Source: Niastella caeni (GTDB lineage Bacteria > Bacteroidota > Bacteroidia > Chitinophagales > Chitinophagaceae). Taken from it: 64,000 bases of DNA. Where the stretch lies: NCBI RefSeq assembly GCF_004834005.1, contig NZ_STFF01000006.1, forward strand, positions 1 through 64,000. Reading direction: 5' to 3'. Below the pieces are notes generated by a model. The model was given only the letters and a program-made list of their open reading frames with translations. It had not been told where the DNA came from and ran no database searches. A program made the translations under genes and the position numbers. How positions within the stretch are numbered: the stretch's first letter is position 1; every line of letters starts with the position of its first letter. Positions 28,356-38,180 of this stretch are shown here, in pieces.

Positions 28356-31067
28356 ATGACAAATATTAAAAACAATTATTTGTTTCACAAACTGTTTTTT
28401 TGTGTGTTGCTTTTTTGCTTAACCCAAATTGCAATAGGTCAGGGCAAAACAATAAACGGCAATATATACGGAGATAAAGATGAACCGCTTGCAGGGGTTA
28501 CCGTTACTGTTAAAGGGAAAAAGAAAGCGGTAACAACCAACAGTGAGGGAAAATTTACTATTAGTGCAGAGCGGGGAGATGTACTGGTTATTACTTCTAT
28601 AGGTTTTTTATCATATGAAATACCTGTAACATCAGAAATCTATTACACCGTAAAGCTAAAAACCAATCCTGCAGGCATGGGGGCTGTTACAATTATCGGC
28701 TCCCGCGGTAAGCCTCGTACAGATGTCAATCGACCTGTACCGGTTGACGTTATCAGCTCAAAAGAATTGGAAAATACAGGACAGGTTGACCTGGGCCAAC
28801 AGGCGCAGTTTACATCGCCATCCTTCAACTCCTCAAAAAATGCTATCAACGGTTTAACCAGTTATGCAGATCCTGCTTCCCTGAGAGGCATGTCGCCCGA
28901 CCAGTCGTTAGTGCTGGTTAATACAAAAAGAAGACACCAGTTTTCGGCGGTGAATAATAATGTAACAGTAGGTAAGGGTACCGTGGTAACAGACTTAAAC
29001 GGAATTCCATCGCTGGCGGTGGAACGTTTGGAAATTTTAAGGGATGGGGCAGCCGCACAATACGGTTCTGATGCAATTGCCGGGATTATCAATCTTGAAT
29101 TGAAAAAAACAATTAAAACCGGAACTTTCAGAACCCAGTTGGGTATTAATAAAGAAGGAGATGGCGCTACCGTAATGACAGCTATAAATTATGGCTTTGG
29201 CCTGGGTAAGCCCCAAAGCTATTTGAACCTTACCTTACACTATCAATACGTTGGGGAAACAAACAGGATCGATCCATACACGGGTGTAATCTATAATAGC
29301 AACCGTTCTTTAGACACTGTTATCCGTAATAAAAATGGGGTATGGCCTACAGATAAACCAGCCTATGTAAGTAAATACGGCAGCAGTCAAACAAAGTCGT
29401 ACCAGGCTTTTATGAACCTTGGCTATCCTTTGGGAAAAAACTGGACACTGTATAGTTTTGGCGGCACTTCGAAGAGAGATATTCTGGCCTATGCTTTTTT
29501 CAGGTCGGCCCGTGCTAATGATGCCAACTCCGATTCGGTACTTTTTCCGCATGGATTTGCACCGGAAGGGCCGGGTAATTCGGTCGACTATTCATTATTT
29601 GCCGGGGTAAATAAAAAGGCTGAAAAAGGCTGGAACATTGATTTGAGTTCAGGTTATGGATTGAACTACCTGGATTTGTTTGCTAAGAACACCGCCAATC
29701 CATCAATGGGCGCTGCCTCACCCACCAGCTTTTATATTGGCAGATATACTTTTGGCCAAAGTACTACCGAAGCTACGGTTAGCAAAAATTTTAATGGTGC
29801 GTTAGGAACAAAGTCAATTAACCTGGCGCTGGGCACTCAGTTGCGTATCGATAACTTTAAAATTAAAGAAGGAGATACTGCCTCCTATATTGCAGGGCAG
29901 CTGGCATCTGCGTCGGTACCCGCCGCCAACAGAAAGAACCCGGGCAGTACCGGCAGGTCTGGCATATCTCCTGCAGATGCAAGCAACGAAAGCCGAACTA
30001 ACATAGGCATATTTGCAGATATTGAAAGCGACATAACAGATAAATTTTTAGTAGCGCTTGCCGGTCGCTATGAAAACTATAGTGATTTTGGCAGCAATTT
30101 ATCCGGTAAGCTGGCAACCCGTTACAGGTTTGCAAAAGGATTTGCCCTAAGAGCTTCTGTAAACCGTGGATTCAGAGCGCCATCATTACAACAGGTTAAT
30201 TTCGGTCTTACTACAGGTGTTTTGCAGGGAGGTGAAGTAACACAGTCATTACAAATACGTAGTAAAGATCCACGGCTTGCACAGTTAGGTATAGAATATC
30301 CAAAACCGGAACTAAGCTGGAATTATAATGTAGGTATAACTGCAAAAGCGGGCAACAATGTATTGTTTACGTTAGATGCGTATCAAATTGATGTTACCGA
30401 TAAAATTATGGTTTCGGAACAATTAACGGTAAGCAGCGCCATTCCTGCTTTGCTTGCGGCATTTCCTGCCAGTACGGGAATAAAACAGGTGACTTTTTTT
30501 ACCAACAACATTAATACCAGTACCAAAGGCATTGATTTCGTTGCCAGTCTTAAACACACATTTAAACCCAGGCATTTTCTAAGCGGCAGCATTTCGTTCA
30601 CGGCAAATAAAACAGAAATTACTTACCAAAAGCCAACCCCGGAACAATTACAGGCCGGAGCCACAATTACTGTTAAACTGATAGATACAATAACTGTTTC
30701 AATAATCGAAACATCACAGCCACGGACCAAAGTATTGGCAAGTGTGGCTTATCAAATGAATAAGCTTACTATAACTACAAAAGCAACTTACTTTGGAAAG
30801 GTAGTTGCCTGGGAAAAGCCAACCGGATTGCCGCACCGCAGCCAAACGTTTTCGGGAAAAACTTTAATAGATGCAACGGCAGGGTACGATATTTCTCAAA
30901 AACTTTCTGTAACGATCGGAGCCAATAACCTGTTCGATGTGTATCCCGATAAAGTAAATCCTGACTACGCTTCTTATAACAGCGGACAAACACCATATAC
31001 GCGAAACGCAAACCAGTTTGGATTTAATGGCGCCTATTATTACACTACACTAAATTTGAAGTTTTGA
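28356..31067 (+). CDS. TonB-dependent receptor with carboxypeptidase-like N-terminal domain
   Basis: A 903-residue outer-membrane receptor with signal peptide (KLFFCVLLFCLTQIAIGQG). Residues about 32-110 are a carboxypeptidase-regulatory-like domain (INGNIYGDKDEPLAGVTVTV). The plug follows (PRTDVNRPVPVDVISSKEL; LAVERLEILRDGAAAQYGSD; AIAGIINLELKK), then the barrel with a final aromatic strand (GAYYYTTLNLKF). There is no SusD-like partner and no STN domain, so it is closer to siderophore/vitamin-type receptors than to SusC. The GH3 glycosidase gene 51 bp downstream suggests a glycosylated small-molecule ligand. Confidence 0.92.
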   Translation: MTNIKNNYLFHKLFFCVLLFCLTQIAIGQGKTINGNIYGDKDEPLAGVTVTVKGKKKAVTTNSEGKFTISAERGDVLVITSIGFLSYEIPVTSEIYYTVKLKTNPAGMGAVTIIGSRGKPRTDVNRPVPVDVISSKELENTGQVDLGQQAQFTSPSFNSSKNAINGLTSYADPASLRGMSPDQSLVLVNTKRRHQFSAVNNNVTVGKGTVVTDLNGIPSLAVERLEILRDGAAAQYGSDAIAGIINLELKKTIKTGTFRTQLGINKEGDGATVMTAINYGFGLGKPQSYLNLTLHYQYVGETNRIDPYTGVIYNSNRSLDTVIRNKNGVWPTDKPAYVSKYGSSQTKSYQAFMNLGYPLGKNWTLYSFGGTSKRDILAYAFFRSARANDANSDSVLFPHGFAPEGPGNSVDYSLFAGVNKKAEKGWNIDLSSGYGLNYLDLFAKNTANPSMGAASPTSFYIGRYTFGQSTTEATVSKNFNGALGTKSINLALGTQLRIDNFKIKEGDTASYIAGQLASASVPAANRKNPGSTGRSGISPADASNESRTNIGIFADIESDITDKFLVALAGRYENYSDFGSNLSGKLATRYRFAKGFALRASVNRGFRAPSLQQVNFGLTTGVLQGGEVTQSLQIRSKDPRLAQLGIEYPKPELSWNYNVGITAKAGNNVLFTLDAYQIDVTDKIMVSEQLTVSSAIPALLAAFPASTGIKQVTFFTNNINTSTKGIDFVASLKHTFKPRHFLSGSISFTANKTEITYQKPTPEQLQAGATITVKLIDTITVSIIETSQPRTKVLASVAYQMNKLTITTKATYFGKVVAWEKPTGLPHRSQTFSGKTLIDATAGYDISQKLSVTIGANNLFDVYPDKVNPDYASYNSGQTPYTRNANQFGFNGAYYYTTLNLKF

Positions 31068-31118
31068 TAATTGTACAAACAAGAGTGTTTGTTAAGGCTA
31101 GTATACAAAAGAAAGCAG

Positions 31119-33521
31119 ATGAAATATTTTAAGATCCTGTATATGCAGGTAATCATTGGTAAATTTACTTTTCTATCTTTTACGGTACTTCTTTTTATTA
31201 AACATGCACTCATTGCCCAATCGCCGGATAAGGTTGATTATTACAAAAAAGCTGCACAACAGGTTAGGCAAATGACACTGGAAGAAAAAGTGTCATTGTG
31301 TTCGGGGCTCGACCACTGGAACACCAAACCGGTTGAACGGTTAAACATTCCTTCTATTCGTGTTGCAGATGGACCCAATGGTGTGCGAAGAGCAAGCGGC
31401 TCAAGTTATAATTCGGTGGCGCTGCCGGCAACTTGTTTCCCAACAGCATCTGCATTGGGGGCGTCGTGGGATACGGCATTGGTAAGAATTACAGCAGAGG
31501 CTATTGCTGAAGAATGCCGTGCGTTCAATATTCAAATTCTTTTGGGGCCCGGAGTAAATATGAAGCGTTCCCCAATGGGGGGAAGAAATTTTGAATATTT
31601 CTCTGAAGACCCGGTTCTATCAGGTAAGCTGGCCGCAGCATACATTAAAGGCATACAGAGCCGGGGCGTAGGCACTTCACTAAAACATTTTGCTGTAAAC
31701 AATCAGGAATTTGAAAGATACAGCTACAATGCTGTGGTGGATGAACGAACAATGCATGAATTATATCTAACTCCATTTGAAATTGCAGTAAAAGAAGCAC
31801 AACCATGGACAATGATGTGTGCTTACAATAAAATAAATGGTGAACTGGCTTCAGAAAATTCCATACTCTTACATGATATTCTAAAAAAACAATGGGGCTT
31901 TAAAGGAATTGTAATAAGCGACTGGGGAGCTGTTGACAACCGTATAAAAGGTATAGAAGCGGGATTGCATCTGGAGATGCCGGGCAACGATGGTGTGAAT
32001 GACAGGATATTAATGGAAGCAGTTAGAAATGGCTCATTACCGGAAAGCAGACTTGATGAAATTGTAACTGAACTGGTGGCAATAACTGATATAGCAAAAG
32101 ATGCATTTCGTATAAATACATTGCCCGACCAGCAAAAGCAACATGACCTGGTTCGGAAAATAAGCGGCGAATGTATTGTGCTGTTAAAAAACAAGGATAA
32201 TATTTTACCGCTTCCTGCTGCAAAGATCAGGCAGTTAGCGGTTATTGGCGCCTTTGCCATGAACCCTCGTTTTGAAGGCTCCGGCAGTTCAAAAGTAACG
32301 CCTGCAATAGTTGATACGCCATTTAAAGAAATAAAAAAACTTTCCCTCAAAAACAGTACCGTGAGTTACGCAGCGGGCTATACACCTGAAGCAACAACTT
32401 CTGATACATTGATTGAAGAAGCAAAAGCTAATGCCCGGAAAGCCAATGTTGCCATAATATTTGCAGGCTTGCCCGATGTATACGAGGCAGAAGGTGTTGA
32501 CAGAAAAAATATTAAGATGCCTGAAGCTCATATAAGGCTGATTGAAGAAGTGACAAAAGTTCAACCGAATACTGTTGTTGTATTAATGAATGGCGCTGCA
32601 ATAGAAATGCCATGGGCCAATAAGGTAAAAGCGATTGTAGAAGCATGGCTTGGTGGTCAGGCAGGTGGAGGTGCAATAGCCGATGTACTGTACGGAAAAA
32701 TAAACCCATCAGGTAAATTATCGGAAACTTTCTGGAACAGAACGGAGGATACTCCGGTTTATCCTGGTTTTCCTGTAAAGGATAAAACAGCATTGTACGG
32801 CGAAGGTATTTTTGTAGGTTACCGTTATTGCGATAGTAAAAAAATCACTCCGTTATTTCCATTCGGATATGGCTTAAGTTATACTACGTTTGCTTATTCC
32901 GGAATAAAAACAAATAAAACTTCGGCACAGGATACTACTGAAATTATAATTGAATGCAAGGTCAGGAATACAGGTAAAATAGCAGGAATGGAAATTGTTC
33001 AATTGTATGTTCGAAATGAAAACGAGGAAATGATCAGGCCCGAAAAAGAATTGAAGCATTTTGCAAAAGTCTTATTACAACCCGGGGAGGAAAAAACGGT
33101 ACATTTTAAATTGAACTTCCGGGACTTTGCTTACTACGACCCCCAGGTACATGCCTGGCAAACAAGCAATGGGAAATATATCATTCTCGCTGGCGGCTCA
33201 TCCCAAAATCTGCCATTGAAAACACAAATTAATATTTCACCGGCAAACATGCTTTATCCAAAACTTACCCGTTACTCCATGCTGAAAGAGTTTGCCAAAA
33301 ATCCAGCGAATAAAGCCTTGTATAATGAGTTGATGAATGTTGCATTATCTACCAGAACCGAGCTTACTGCTACCGGAAACGAAACAGAACAGGAGCGTAA
33401 AGGAAGATTGGTCAGGTTTACTATAACCTTTAATAATATGCCGGTGTATAAATTAATAGCCCGAACCAAAGGAAAGTTTACTGAAGATATGTTGGCAGAG
33501 ATTATAAAACGGGCAGAGTGA
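31119..33521 (+). CDS. Exported GH3-family beta-glucosidase-type hydrolase
   Basis: An 800-residue enzyme if started at the ATG 31119; the frame is open 16 codons further to a TTG at 31071. A leader segment (FTFLSFTVLLFIKHALIAQ) indicates export. The N-terminal (beta/alpha)8 domain has RVADGPNGVRR, GPGVNMKRSPMGGRNFEYFS, KHFAVNNQEFERY and the nucleophile Asp in GIVISDWGAVDNRIKGIEAG. The second domain contains NVAIIFAGLPDVYEAEGVDR with candidate acid/base residues, and the C-terminus is the fibronectin-III-like domain (IVQLYVRNENEEMIRPEKEL). GH3 enzymes remove beta-linked terminal sugars. It sits 51 bp behind a TonB receptor gene, most likely in one operon. Confidence 0.93.
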   Translation: MKYFKILYMQVIIGKFTFLSFTVLLFIKHALIAQSPDKVDYYKKAAQQVRQMTLEEKVSLCSGLDHWNTKPVERLNIPSIRVADGPNGVRRASGSSYNSVALPATCFPTASALGASWDTALVRITAEAIAEECRAFNIQILLGPGVNMKRSPMGGRNFEYFSEDPVLSGKLAAAYIKGIQSRGVGTSLKHFAVNNQEFERYSYNAVVDERTMHELYLTPFEIAVKEAQPWTMMCAYNKINGELASENSILLHDILKKQWGFKGIVISDWGAVDNRIKGIEAGLHLEMPGNDGVNDRILMEAVRNGSLPESRLDEIVTELVAITDIAKDAFRINTLPDQQKQHDLVRKISGECIVLLKNKDNILPLPAAKIRQLAVIGAFAMNPRFEGSGSSKVTPAIVDTPFKEIKKLSLKNSTVSYAAGYTPEATTSDTLIEEAKANARKANVAIIFAGLPDVYEAEGVDRKNIKMPEAHIRLIEEVTKVQPNTVVVLMNGAAIEMPWANKVKAIVEAWLGGQAGGGAIADVLYGKINPSGKLSETFWNRTEDTPVYPGFPVKDKTALYGEGIFVGYRYCDSKKITPLFPFGYGLSYTTFAYSGIKTNKTSAQDTTEIIIECKVRNTGKIAGMEIVQLYVRNENEEMIRPEKELKHFAKVLLQPGEEKTVHFKLNFRDFAYYDPQVHAWQTSNGKYIILAGGSSQNLPLKTQINISPANMLYPKLTRYSMLKEFAKNPANKALYNELMNVALSTRTELTATGNETEQERKGRLVRFTITFNNMPVYKLIARTKGKFTEDMLAEIIKRAE

Positions 33522-33904
33522 AATAGTGAATGGTTTAATCAACAACTAATTTATGAAGGCTGGCGGAAAGAGAGGGATAGCTGCGCTGATCCCCGGGTGT
33601 GGGTATCAACTTTCGAACCGGTTTGTTGAGGAGCTTAATAATATTGCAGATTTCCGCAATGAGTATTTTATAAAAATTCAAACATTTACGTGAAAAAGGC
33701 ATATATGTCGGAGATGGGGATTGTGTTCGAACAATTCGCTTCTTATCTGAATACTTTGCTCTTTGCGTCTCCTCCGCACCTTTACGGTCCTCTAAACAAT
33801 GCAAAAGCCAGACGCTTATCACCCAAAACACTTCACTCACGTACCCGCTTTTTCTGCACTGACAATAAAAGCCTTACTTTGATTTAAAGAAGTATACAAT
33901 CTTT
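33522..33904. other. Gene-free interval with a partial tRNA-Ser 3' end copy
   Basis: The gap between the GH3 gene and the LytS-type kinase holds one recognisable element: 33564-33579 matches 16 nt of the tRNA-Ser gene end and its first flanking base (38180-38195), followed by a hairpin GGGAT...GATCCC (33575-33594). No other gene or signal can be supported; short ORFs here are not protein-like. Confidence 0.55.
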
Positions 33905-34966
33905 TTGAAACCTAAAACAACCATATCTCTTTACTGGAAATGCCAATTCATCGGCTGGGCGATCGCTTCATTATATTGGGGCTATGCCGCTTTTGTAACA
34001 ACCATAAGTTTCAGCTTTAAAGTGGCAATGGTCGATTTTGTGTTAGATATAGTAGTTGGCATACTGCTTTCAAATGGCTACCGGCATTTTGCACTAAAAG
34101 CAAAATGGGATCAGTTAAAACTAAAACCGCTGGTATGGCGAATTACACCGGCTGTTATAGTGCTGGCCTTGCTGTACATGATATTGATTACAGGTAAATT
34201 GTATCTGGCCCGTTTATGGTTCTTTCCCCAACTCAATATCCGTTTCAAAGAATTTTTTATTTTAAACTGGCTCACCGTTTTTATTACAGGAACACGACTA
34301 ATGAGCATTTGGGTATTGGCTTATCATCTTTATCACTATGCTCATCGCGAAATAACTACTACCAAAGAAAATGCCCGGTTAATGGTTGTTGCCAAAGAAG
34401 CGCAGTTAAACAATCTTGCTGCTCAACTCAATCCTCATTTCTTTTTCAATTCGTTAAACAATATAAAGTTCCTTATAATAGAAAACCCAATAGCAGCCAG
34501 AAGAGCCATTGATCTGTTATCTGATCTGCTACGGAATTCATTGTACGGCAAAAGCGAGAAGCTGGTGTTGGCGAAAGATGAAATCAGTCTGGTAAAAGAC
34601 TACCTCGAACTGGAAACGCTTCGTTTTGAAGAGCGATTGCAGGCAAATATTATAGCAGATGGGGCAATTGAAGAATCATACATTCCTCCTTTATGTATTC
34701 AAACCCTGGTTGAAAATGCTATAAAACATGGCATAGAAAAAAGGAAGAACGGCGGACTGGTAGAGGTAAAAGCCGAAAAGAAAGAAGGCTATATACAAAT
34801 AAGTGTACAAAACCCCGGTAAGCTGAGTAATGCCCATCAGCCTGGGCTTGGATTAAAGAACCTTGAAGAAAGATTGCTTTTGCAATACAATGGAAAAGCA
34901 ACATGCAGCATAAAAGAACTGCCCGGTGAAAAGATTTCTGTAACCATTTTAATTCCTATAGCATGA
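33905..34966 (+). CDS. LytS/YehU-type sensor histidine kinase
   Basis: A 353-residue membrane kinase. The start is a TTG; no ATG is available because a stop lies just upstream in frame. Four to five transmembrane segments occupy residues 10-150 (CQFIGWAIASLYWGYAAF; ITPAVIVLALLYMILITGKL). The His_kinase domain has AQLNPHFFFNSLNNIKFLI with the phospho-acceptor His, and the ATPase part has LCIQTLVENAIKHGIEKR and GLGLKNLEERL. It overlaps the response regulator gene by 4 nt (ATGA), a classical coupled pair. The sensed signal is unknown. Confidence 0.92.
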   Translation: MKPKTTISLYWKCQFIGWAIASLYWGYAAFVTTISFSFKVAMVDFVLDIVVGILLSNGYRHFALKAKWDQLKLKPLVWRITPAVIVLALLYMILITGKLYLARLWFFPQLNIRFKEFFILNWLTVFITGTRLMSIWVLAYHLYHYAHREITTTKENARLMVVAKEAQLNNLAAQLNPHFFFNSLNNIKFLIIENPIAARRAIDLLSDLLRNSLYGKSEKLVLAKDEISLVKDYLELETLRFEERLQANIIADGAIEESYIPPLCIQTLVENAIKHGIEKRKNGGLVEVKAEKKEGYIQISVQNPGKLSNAHQPGLGLKNLEERLLLQYNGKATCSIKELPGEKISVTILIPIA

Positions 34967-35661
34967 AAAAGATCAGGGTTATTGTTATTGACGATGAGCG
35001 TTCTTCGCGCGAAGAATTAAAAGGGATGCTAAAAAACTATCTTGAATTTGAAGTGGTGGCTGAAGCAAAAAACGCCGATGAAGCAAAAGAACAGATTGAA
35101 GCTAAACAGCCCGATTTACTATTGCTCGATATAGAAATGCCCGAAAAAACAGGGTTCGAATTACTTGAATCGTTAGAACATGCGCCCGCTGTTTTATTTA
35201 CTACCGCCTATAACCAGTATGCAGTACAGGCTTTTGAAATAAATGCACTCGATTACCTGGTGAAACCTATCAGGGAAGAGCGCTTGGCAAAAGCCATTGA
35301 AAAAGTAAGAAACAATATAGGTATTGCACTCGTCGACCGGCAGATATTTATAAAAGATGGAGAGCAATGCTATTTTATACGATTGAACGAAATATATTTA
35401 ATCGAATCGCTCGACAATTATTCGCGTTTATATTTCAGGAAAAAGAAACTGGTGCTCAAACGCTCTCTCAGGCAATGGGAACGACTGCTCGATACACATA
35501 TCTTTTTCAGAATCAGCAGAACGCAAATTATTAATACCAATCATATTCAAGAGATTCACAACATACCTGGTAACCGCCTTAAAATAAGCCTGAAAACAGG
35601 CCAGTTACTGGAAGTATCGGGCCGTCAATCGGTCAAATTCAAAAATTTAAATGGTATTTAA
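34963..35661 (+). CDS. LytTR-family response regulator
   Basis: A 232-residue regulator. Receiver domain: RVIVIDDERSSREELKG with the acidic pocket, LLLLDIEMPEKTGFELLE with the phospho-acceptor Asp, and DYLVKPIREERL with the Lys of the switch region. C-terminal LytTR DNA-binding domain (about residues 125-232): EIYLIESLDNYSRLYF, FFRISRTQIINTNHIQEI and LLEVSGRQSVKFKNL. It is the partner of the overlapping LytS-type kinase. The CocE-type hydrolase gene 29 bp downstream is probably co-transcribed. Confidence 0.94.
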   Translation: MKKIRVIVIDDERSSREELKGMLKNYLEFEVVAEAKNADEAKEQIEAKQPDLLLLDIEMPEKTGFELLESLEHAPAVLFTTAYNQYAVQAFEINALDYLVKPIREERLAKAIEKVRNNIGIALVDRQIFIKDGEQCYFIRLNEIYLIESLDNYSRLYFRKKKLVLKRSLRQWERLLDTHIFFRISRTQIINTNHIQEIHNIPGNRLKISLKTGQLLEVSGRQSVKFKNLNGI

Positions 35662-35690
35662 CCCGGTATCATTTTACAAATAGTATAGCC

Positions 35691-37943
35691 ATGAAAAAAA
35701 GATGCAGTCTTTTATTCCTAGGCATTATTGCCAGTATAGGTTCTTATGCCCAACAGTTATATTTTCCCTGGCTGGCTACTGCCGACAGTAACCAGCTGGC
35801 TGAAATAATGCCGCTTTTGTCGCAAAAAGTAAAGGCCGTTTACCACGAGACAAATGAAGAAAATTACCTCGCCAATTTATTCAAGTTGCAAATAGTTGCT
35901 CAGGATTATAAAGCTGCCAATGCTACAATCAGAGCTTACAGAAAAGCAATTAAAGCAGGTAATATGGTTTTACCCGGTCTCTCCGCCATTCAGTTTGAAT
36001 TATATGATAGTGCTAAACAAATAGCGACGCAAGGTGACTTTGAGAACCTTTTCACCAGCCTGTTACACAAATTATATCACAATTGGGATGACAAAACGGC
36101 CTTTCAAATTTCCACCGCATTCATCTCAAGATACGGGGTAGATGAATTGCTCATTGAATTGAATCAATCGCTTGCCAAACAAAAGGGACAAGATAGCATC
36201 TCCATAAACGATGCCTTAACTGTTTGCAGAAGTTTTTGCTTATACCAGGTTTATAAAAATATTGAACCGCTCGCAGCCCCTTTCCTTGCAAAGGAAGATG
36301 CTAAACGATATATCACCGATAGCGTGCTTATTAAAACAAAACAAGGCGTCAATTTATCGGCCATAGTGGTTAGAAAAAGAAGTATCACCATGCCACAGCC
36401 AACTGCCTTGCTGTTTACTATTTATGCGGGGCCTTTTAATTGGTACCAGGCAAAAGAGGCCGCGGCCTATGGATATGCTGGGGTTGTAGGCCTTACAAGG
36501 GGAAAAGGCCAAAGCCCCGATGAAATTGTGCCTTATGAACATGAAGTAGATGACGTAAATGCCGTTATTGACTGGATAGCCCATCAATCCTGGAGCAATG
36601 GCAAAGTAGGCATGTATAGCGGAAGCTACAATGGGTTTGCACAATGGGCCGCCACCAAACATTTGCACCCGGCACTTAAAACAATTGTCCCTTATGTGGC
36701 GGCCATTCCGGGGCAGGGATTACCCATGGAAAATAATGTTTTCATAACCGCCAATTACGGCTGGGCTTTTTATGTTACCAATAATAAATACCTCGACGAT
36801 AAAACGTATAATGATCCGCAACGCTGGATTAATATGCAAAACAAGTGGTATGCGAGCGGGATAGCATACCGCAAAATAGACAGCATCGATGGCACACCCA
36901 ATAAATGGTTGCAACGTTGGCTGAAACATCCTGCATATGATGAATACTGGCAGCATATGGTGCCTTATAAGCAGGACTATGAACACATTAACATTCCGGT
37001 GCTTACTATTACAGGCTATTACGACGACGGACAAATTTCAGCACTCCACTATTTAAAAGAGCATTATAAATACAATAAAAATGCTAAGCACTACCTCATT
37101 ATCGGTCCGTACGATCATTTTGGAGCGCAACGAGGTGGTATTCCAGAACTACGTGGTTATACGGTTGACCCGGTAGCCCTGATCAGTACCCCGGACATCA
37201 CGTTTCAATGGTTTGATTATATATTAAAGAATGGCCCAAAGCCTGCTATTATTCAGGATAAAATCAATTACGAAGTTATGGGCGCCAATACCTGGAAGCA
37301 CGTCTCATCTCTCAAAAAAATGCACAATACCTTTCTTACTTTATATCTCTCCGATATAAAATCGGGTGACCACTATCAATTATCTGAAAAGAAGCCCGAT
37401 CACACCGGGTTCCTTCCGCAGGAAGTAGATTTTGCTGACAGAAATTCTTCCAATAATAATTATTACCCCGATCCTATTGTTATTGATAGCCTCGATGCCG
37501 CACACGGGCTGGTATTTATAACCGAACCTTTTAACGAACCCATTTCTGTTAATGGCGCCTTTCAAGGACAGTTAAAGGCAAGCATCAATAAAAACGATAT
37601 GGATATAGGTATTACATTATATGAACTAATGACCGATGGCAGATACTTTCATTTGGCGTATTTTCTGGGTAGAGCAAGCTATGCCAAAGACTTGACGCAA
37701 CGAAAATTACTGCTGCCTGGTCTTATAGAAACAATTCCTTTTGAAAGAAGCCGTATGGTAAGCCGCCAGCTAAGTAAAGGAAGCAGGTTGGTGATTGTTT
37801 TAAATATTAATAAAAATCCTTTTAGTCAAATAAACTACGGTACCGGTAAAGACGTAATCGACGAAACCATTCTCGATGCAAAAGAACCTTTACGTATTAA
37901 ATGGTACAACAACAGTTTTATAAAAATACCGGTTTGGAAATAG
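35691..37943 (+). CDS. Exported CocE/NonD-type alpha/beta hydrolase (S15-like)
   Basis: A 750-residue protein with a signal peptide (SLLFLGIIASIGSYAQ). Residues about 20-200 form a helical domain with no clear family. From about residue 215 the alpha/beta-hydrolase core follows: the nucleophile Ser in KVGMYSGSYNGFAQW (GxSYxG type), Asp in ITGYYDDGQ and His in IIGPYDHFGAQRG. The C-terminal part from about residue 540 is a jelly-roll-like beta domain as in X-Pro dipeptidyl-peptidase C-terminal domains. Members hydrolyse esters, amides or acyl groups; the substrate is not evident. The two-component genes just upstream suggest regulated expression. Confidence 0.88.
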   Translation: MKKRCSLLFLGIIASIGSYAQQLYFPWLATADSNQLAEIMPLLSQKVKAVYHETNEENYLANLFKLQIVAQDYKAANATIRAYRKAIKAGNMVLPGLSAIQFELYDSAKQIATQGDFENLFTSLLHKLYHNWDDKTAFQISTAFISRYGVDELLIELNQSLAKQKGQDSISINDALTVCRSFCLYQVYKNIEPLAAPFLAKEDAKRYITDSVLIKTKQGVNLSAIVVRKRSITMPQPTALLFTIYAGPFNWYQAKEAAAYGYAGVVGLTRGKGQSPDEIVPYEHEVDDVNAVIDWIAHQSWSNGKVGMYSGSYNGFAQWAATKHLHPALKTIVPYVAAIPGQGLPMENNVFITANYGWAFYVTNNKYLDDKTYNDPQRWINMQNKWYASGIAYRKIDSIDGTPNKWLQRWLKHPAYDEYWQHMVPYKQDYEHINIPVLTITGYYDDGQISALHYLKEHYKYNKNAKHYLIIGPYDHFGAQRGGIPELRGYTVDPVALISTPDITFQWFDYILKNGPKPAIIQDKINYEVMGANTWKHVSSLKKMHNTFLTLYLSDIKSGDHYQLSEKKPDHTGFLPQEVDFADRNSSNNNYYPDPIVIDSLDAAHGLVFITEPFNEPISVNGAFQGQLKASINKNDMDIGITLYELMTDGRYFHLAYFLGRASYAKDLTQRKLLLPGLIETIPFERSRMVSRQLSKGSRLVIVLNINKNPFSQINYGTGKDVIDETILDAKEPLRIKWYNNSFIKIPVWK

Positions 37944-38004
37944 TCAAAGTTTAGCTCAAGGATGAGCTAATCACGTGGAAATAATTCTATCGAGTAGGAA
38001 GTAA

Positions 38005-38034
38005 GGAAAGAGAGGGATTGCCTTCGGCGATCCC
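38005..38034. repeat. Partial copy of tRNA-Ser 3' end with attached hairpin
   Basis: GGAAAGAGAGGGATT at 38005-38019 is identical to 38182-38196, the 3' part of the tRNA-Ser gene. It continues into a hairpin GGGATTGCC/GGCGATCCC (38014-38034). The copy at 33564-33594 has the same arrangement. Both are direct repeats of the tRNA end, as expected for attachment-site remnants or for a tRNA-derived repeat family. Confidence 0.6.
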
Positions 38035-38047
38035 TGGAGGGGGAGCT

Positions 38048-38180
38048 AAAACGCAAGTTCAGCAGTGCCGCACTTCGTGCGGTTTTTTATGCCCCTCCCG
38101 CTCACCCGAGCACGCTCGGTGCGCGTTAGGGCCATAAAAAATGCCCAGCCAAAGGCTGGGCACTGCTGAACCTGCGTTTG
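38048..38180. repeat. Nested palindromic element with two opposed terminators
   Basis: A 21-bp inverted repeat (38049-38069 and 38159-38179, one mismatch) encloses further hairpins. CCGCAC/GTGCGG (38068-38082) plus TTTTTT is a plus-strand terminator. GCCCAGCC/GGCTGGGC (38143-38161) plus A tract to the left is a minus-strand terminator, right behind the tRNA-Ser gene. An inner pair TTTTTTATG/CATAAAAAA and the small hairpin CCGAG/CTCGG lie between. The element ends exactly at the tRNA 3' end. It may be a MITE-like unit or a composite bidirectional terminator. Confidence 0.7.

Noticed and set aside
33690-33887. Short ORFs in the gap before the LytS-type kinase
   Set aside because: They occur on both strands over the same bases with no protein-like composition.
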